Source: Dysgonamonadaceae bacterium
GTDB taxonomy: Bacteria > Bacteroidota > Bacteroidia > Bacteroidales > Azobacteroidaceae
Length of the DNA: 10,448 nt
Reading direction: 5' to 3'
Assembly: GCA_031276105.1 (NCBI GenBank)
Contig: JAISNS010000120.1
Location: forward strand, 1-10,448
Within the stretch, counting starts at the first letter, position 1, and each line of letters starts with the position of its first letter. Below are positions 7,831-10,448 of this stretch, piece by piece. The translations under genes were made by a program, and so were the position numbers. The notes below the pieces were generated by a model. It was not told where the DNA came from. It saw nothing but the letters and a program-made list of their open reading frames with translations, and did no database searches.

Positions 7831-7856
7831 GTGCGGTGCACGCTCGTGCACCGCAC
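7831..7856. repeat. Perfect GC-rich palindrome (12-bp arms)
   Basis: GTGCGGTGCACG (7831-7842) and CGTGCACCGCAC (7845-7856) are exact reverse complements separated by CT. The DNA would extrude as an 11-bp stem with a 4-nt loop. It is markedly more GC-rich than the AT-rich gene leader beside it. No T-tract follows on either strand, so it is not a standard intrinsic terminator. Confidence 0.75.
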
Positions 7857-7880
7857 CCGCGCAGGCACCCTGCACCACTC

Positions 7881-7956
7881 GGTACAGGGTAAAAAGCAAA
7901 AGGTACAGGATACACGGCTTTGCCGCTCCTGTACCTTGCACCTTATACCCTGTACC
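7881..7956. repeat. Large imperfect inverted repeat (30-bp arms)
   Basis: The arms 7881-7910 and 7927-7956 are reverse complements at 25 of 30 positions; both ends of each arm (GGTACAGGGTA and AGGTACAGGA) match exactly or nearly so. The 16-nt spacer contains a further small stem, CGGC-TTT-GCCG (7915-7925), so the whole can fold into one long hairpin. The arms are made of 7-bp repeats (separate entry). No coding sequence is involved. Confidence 0.75.
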
Positions 7957-7990
7957 TCCTCCCTTGTACCTTTTCCCTTTAGCCTTGAAC
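7928..7990. repeat. Array of nine 7-bp tandem repeats (consensus CYTGTAC)
   Basis: From 7928 the sequence divides into nine successive heptamers, all beginning and ending with C. The clearest copies are CCTGTAC at 7928 and 7949 and CTTGTAC at 7963, with diverged copies at 7935, 7942, 7956, 7970, 7977 and 7984. The opposite arm of the inverted repeat holds the reverse-complement unit GTACAGG at 7882 and 7903 with two diverged units between, again in 7-bp phase. The period is not a multiple of three and no plausible gene crosses it. It resembles in design the short tandemly repeated heptamers (STRR) known from cyanobacterial intergenic DNA. Confidence 0.7.
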
Positions 7991-8012
7991 CTGCTGTGCG
8001 TGTGTACGCATA

Positions 8013-8046
8013 ATTCCTTAACTTCCAAGTATTGGAAATTAAGAAT
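8013..8046. repeat. Imperfect stem-loop
   Basis: The arms 8013-8028 and 8032-8046 pair around a 3-nt loop (GTA) with one bulged C and one mismatch; the loop-proximal TTCCAA/TTGGAA part is perfect. It lies at the edge of the repeat region. It lacks the GC content of a strong terminator. No function can be assigned. Confidence 0.45.
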
Positions 8047-8216
8047 ACATAATAAACTGTTATTTACGGAAGTTGCCATATTCTTTGTTGTTGTTTTACA
8101 AAAACAGGGGCAAATGAAATTCGTTTATTCGGATTATACAAACTTTCGGTGAAATAATTTTGGCGGGCGAAAACTGCAGGGCATAAGGTACACGCAATGC
8201 TTCACATTATTCATAA
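8047..8216. other. Intergenic stretch with nothing recognisable
   Basis: Between the last stem-loop and the regulatory region of the EF-G2 gene no credible gene, RNA gene, repeat or promoter consensus was seen. Short open frames here have no start context and no recognisable product. The minus-strand promoter for the surface protein gene was looked for here and upstream, and no TAnnTTTG box was found. Confidence 0.5.
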
Positions 8217-8234
8217 ATATGTTTTATAACATAT
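8217..8234. promoter_or_regulatory. Operator-like dyad upstream of the EF-G2 gene
   Basis: ATATGTT (8217-8223) and AACATAT (8228-8234) are perfect reverse complements around a 4-bp centre. The dyad centre lies about 50 bp before the presumed transcription start and just upstream of the -33 element, a usual position for an activator. A second small palindrome, ACGATCGT (8236-8243), follows directly. In Bacteroides thetaiotaomicron the EF-G2 gene is activated by the Crp-like regulator Cur; whether this dyad is such a site is inference, and its half-site spacing is shorter than the classic Crp spacing. Confidence 0.4.
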
Positions 8235-8242
8235 CACGATCG

Positions 8243-8272
8243 TTGGTAGCTAACTCTTTTTTCCCTAATTTG
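8243..8272 (+). promoter_or_regulatory. Probable promoter of the EF-G2 gene
   Basis: TTG at 8243-8245 (-33 type) and TAATTTG at 8266-8272 are separated by 20 bp, the usual Bacteroidetes spacing. The -7 element is one base shorter than TAnnTTTG, so it is imperfect. It would give a leader of about 50 nt before the ATG at 8329. The A-rich leader lacks a Shine-Dalgarno sequence. Confidence 0.5.
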
Positions 8273-8328
8273 CGCCGTTTTTAAAAAAACAACCAATATT
8301 TATTGTTAAACTATTTTATAAAAGTACC

Positions 8329-10448
8329 ATGAAAGTATATCAAACAAATGAAATCAGGAATATCGCCCTCATCGGCGGTTCCGGCTCCGGGAAAACCACT
8401 CTCTCTGAAGCAATGCTTTACGAGAGTGGGGTTATAAAACGGAGAGGCTCTGTAACAAACGGAAACACGGTATCGGATTATTTTCCCGTCGAAAAAGAGT
8501 ACGGTTATTCGGTTTTTGCCACGATTTTCAGCGTGGAATGGAACAACAAAAAACTGAATTTTATCGATACTCCGGGGTCGGACGACTTTGCCGGCGCCGC
8601 CGTTTCTTCTTTGAGTATCACCGATACCGCCTTAATGACGCTCAGCGGTCAGTATGGCGTAGAAGTCGGTACTATTAACTTGTTCCGGTACGCCGAAAAA
8701 TTGGCGAAACCGGTTATTTTTTTGGTTAACCAGTTGGATAAAGAACACGCCGACTATGACAATGTACTGAACCAGTTGAAAGAAAATTACGGAAGTAAAG
8801 TGGTTCCCATCCAGTATCCGGTTCAGACCGGTCAGAACTTCCATCAAATGGTTGATGTCCTGAAAATGAAGATGTATCAGTGGAAACCCGAAGGCGGCGT
8901 TCCCGAAATTCTGGACATACCGGCCACCGAAACTGCTAAAGCAGAAAAATTACACAATGCGCTGGTAGAAGCCGCCGCCGAAAATGACGAAGCTTTAATG
9001 GAAAAATTCTTTGACAGGGGAAGCCTCTCAGAAGATGAAATGCGCGAAGGTATCCGCAAAGGTTTGGTTACAAGAGGCATATTTCCGGTGCTTTGCGCTT
9101 CTGCCGAAAAAGACATGGGCGTTCGCCGCTTGATGGAGTTTTTGGGCAACAATGTTCCAAGCGTTGCCGAACTGCCCGCCTACAAAAACATCGAAGGAAA
9201 AGAAATTGCCGTTGACCCTGCGGAGCCGGCCAGCCTCTTTGTTTTCAAAACTACGGTCGAACCGCATATCGGCCGGGTATCGTATTTCAGGGTAATGTCC
9301 GGGACGGTGAAACCCGGCGACGACTTACTGAACGAAGACCGTGGGTCGAAAGAACGCCTTGCACAGTTGTTTGTTATAGCCGGCCAGACCCGCTCGGAAG
9401 TCCCCGAATTACAGGCCGGAGACATCGGCGCTACGGTGAAACTGAAAGACGTCAACACCGGCAACACGCTGAACGGAAAAGGCAATGACAATAAATTTGA
9501 TTTCATTAAATATCCTAACTCCAAATACCGCCGTGCGATAAAATCGGTCAATGAAGCCGATTCGGAAAAGATGATGGAAATCTTACACCGTATGCGCTCG
9601 GAAGACCCGACATGGGTCGTGGAACAATCGAAAGAATTGAAACAGGTGATTATATCCGGTCAGGGCGAATTTCATTTGAAAACGCTGAAATGGCGGATAG
9701 AAAATAATGATAAAGTGATGGTGGAATTTCTCGAACCGAAAATTCCTTACCGCGAAACAATTACCAAGCAGGCTCGCGCCGATTACCGTCACAAGAAACA
9801 GTCGGGAGGCGCCGGTCAGTTTGGCGAAGTGCATTTGATTATCGAACCGTATCAGGAAGGAATACCGGTGCGGGAAATCTATAAATTCAACGGGCAAGAG
9901 TTTAAAATACAGGCGCGTGACGTACAGGAATATCCGCTGGAATGGGGCGGAAAATTAGAATTTGTCAATTCAATTGTCGGCGGATCTATCGACGCCCGAT
10001 TTTTGCCGGCCATCCTGAAAGGAATCATGAGCCGTATGGAACAGGGGCCGTTGACCGGTTCTTATGCCCGCGACGTTCGCGTAATTGTTTACGACGGCAA
10101 GATGCACCCGGTCGATTCCAACGAAATTTCCTTCATGCTTGCCGGACGGAATGCTTTTTCTGCGGCATTCAAAAATGCCGGCCCGAAGATTCTTGAACCG
10201 GTTTACGATGTGGAAGTTTCGCTTCCCGCCGAATATATGGGCGACGTAATGGGCGATTTGCAGGGGCGCCGCGCCATGATTATGGGAATGGATTCCGAAA
10301 AAGGCTACGAAAAACTGAAAGCAAAAGTGCCGTTGAAAGAGATGGGCAATTATTCGACCTCGTTGAGTTCCATCACCGGCGGACGCGCCTCTTTCACGAT
10401 GAAATTTGCCTCTTACGAATTAGTTTCAGCCGATGTGCAGGATAAATT
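8329..10448 (+). CDS. Elongation factor G-like protein (EF-G2 type), 3' end beyond the window
   Basis: 706 codons are visible; the family is about 715-720 residues long, so only about a dozen codons are missing. The five-domain EF-G layout is complete: a GTPase domain, domain II near residues 300-385 (SLFVFKTTVEPHIGRVSYF, GTVKPGD), domains III-IV with GGAGQFGEVHLIIEP, and domain V with ILEPVYDVEVSLP, GDVMGDLQGRRAMIMGM and the TGGRASF end. The G motifs deviate from canonical EF-G. The P-loop is GGSGSGKTT (16-24) rather than GHxDAGKTT. Switch I is EYGYSV rather than ERGITI. G3 is DTPGS (80-84), so the catalytic histidine is replaced by serine. G4 is NQLD (134-137) rather than NKxD. This matches the paralogue that in Bacteroides supports translation during carbon limitation and was reported to work without GTP hydrolysis. 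The ATG at 8329 places the P-loop at the usual distance. Confidence 0.93.
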   Translation, partial: MKVYQTNEIRNIALIGGSGSGKTTLSEAMLYESGVIKRRGSVTNGNTVSDYFPVEKEYGYSVFATIFSVEWNNKKLNFIDTPGSDDFAGAAVSSLSITDTALMTLSGQYGVEVGTINLFRYAEKLAKPVIFLVNQLDKEHADYDNVLNQLKENYGSKVVPIQYPVQTGQNFHQMVDVLKMKMYQWKPEGGVPEILDIPATETAKAEKLHNALVEAAAENDEALMEKFFDRGSLSEDEMREGIRKGLVTRGIFPVLCASAEKDMGVRRLMEFLGNNVPSVAELPAYKNIEGKEIAVDPAEPASLFVFKTTVEPHIGRVSYFRVMSGTVKPGDDLLNEDRGSKERLAQLFVIAGQTRSEVPELQAGDIGATVKLKDVNTGNTLNGKGNDNKFDFIKYPNSKYRRAIKSVNEADSEKMMEILHRMRSEDPTWVVEQSKELKQVIISGQGEFHLKTLKWRIENNDKVMVEFLEPKIPYRETITKQARADYRHKKQSGGAGQFGEVHLIIEPYQEGIPVREIYKFNGQEFKIQARDVQEYPLEWGGKLEFVNSIVGGSIDARFLPAILKGIMSRMEQGPLTGSYARDVRVIVYDGKMHPVDSNEISFMLAGRNAFSAAFKNAGPKILEPVYDVEVSLPAEYMGDVMGDLQGRRAMIMGMDSEKGYEKLKAKVPLKEMGNYSTSLSSITGGRASFTMKFASYELVSADVQDK

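Noticed and set aside
7861..7990. CRISPR array
   Set aside because: The repeats are 7 bp, contiguous and without spacers, and no cas gene is present.
7783..8079. 98-codon minus-strand open frame across the repeat region
   Set aside because: Its middle is a translation of the 7-bp repeats, with no domain, no export signal and no ribosome context; open frames arise easily in such repeats.
7766..8325. Distant 11-bp inverted repeat (ACTTTTATAAA at 7766, TTTATAAAAGT at 8315) as the ends of an invertible segment or MITE
   Set aside because: The word is AT-rich and almost self-palindromic (TTTATAAA), so an inverted match over this distance is weak evidence. No recombinase gene or target duplication is seen.

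Overview
The window looks like a chromosomal segment of a Bacteroidota member, most likely order Bacteroidales. The reasons are promoter -7 elements of the TAnnTTTG type (clearest TACCTTTG at 3301-3308), start codons preceded by A-rich rather than Shine-Dalgarno sequence, a Rho factor with a very long inserted disordered region, a noncanonical second EF-G, and a secreted protein whose mature N-terminus (QVTIGE...GALLDL) is typical of Bacteroidia surface proteins. Genus cannot be told from the sequence alone.

Left part (1-1869): the 3' tail of an unidentified gene is translationally coupled (ATGA overlap) to a SAM-dependent methyltransferase with a Cys4 zinc-ribbon-like N-terminus. It runs convergently into a NodB-type polysaccharide deacetylase on the other strand; the two 3' ends overlap by 20 bp. 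This looks like the edge of a glycan or envelope modification locus. Middle (1870-6134): a short divergent promoter region, tilS (tRNA-Ile lysidine synthetase), rho with its own promoter, and a small outer-membrane beta-barrel protein 37 nt behind rho, closed by a hairpin terminator shared with the convergent gene that follows.

Right part (6154-10448): a minus-strand multi-domain secreted protein (signal peptide, PKD-like domain, FISUMP/DUF1566-like C-terminus). Its start codon appears to be lost: the signal peptide is still encoded, but an in-frame TAA stands where the ATG should be. Upstream of it lies about 620 bp without a believable gene, holding a dense cluster of palindromes and an array of 7-bp tandem repeats arranged as a large inverted repeat. 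A promoter with an operator-like dyad then leads into an EF-G2-type translation factor, cut off by the window end about a dozen codons before its expected stop.

The genes do not form one pathway. tilS, rho and the EF-G paralogue are information-processing genes; the others are envelope and surface functions. The least explained parts are the heptamer/palindrome region, the broken start of the secreted protein beside it, and the dyad in front of the EF-G2 gene.
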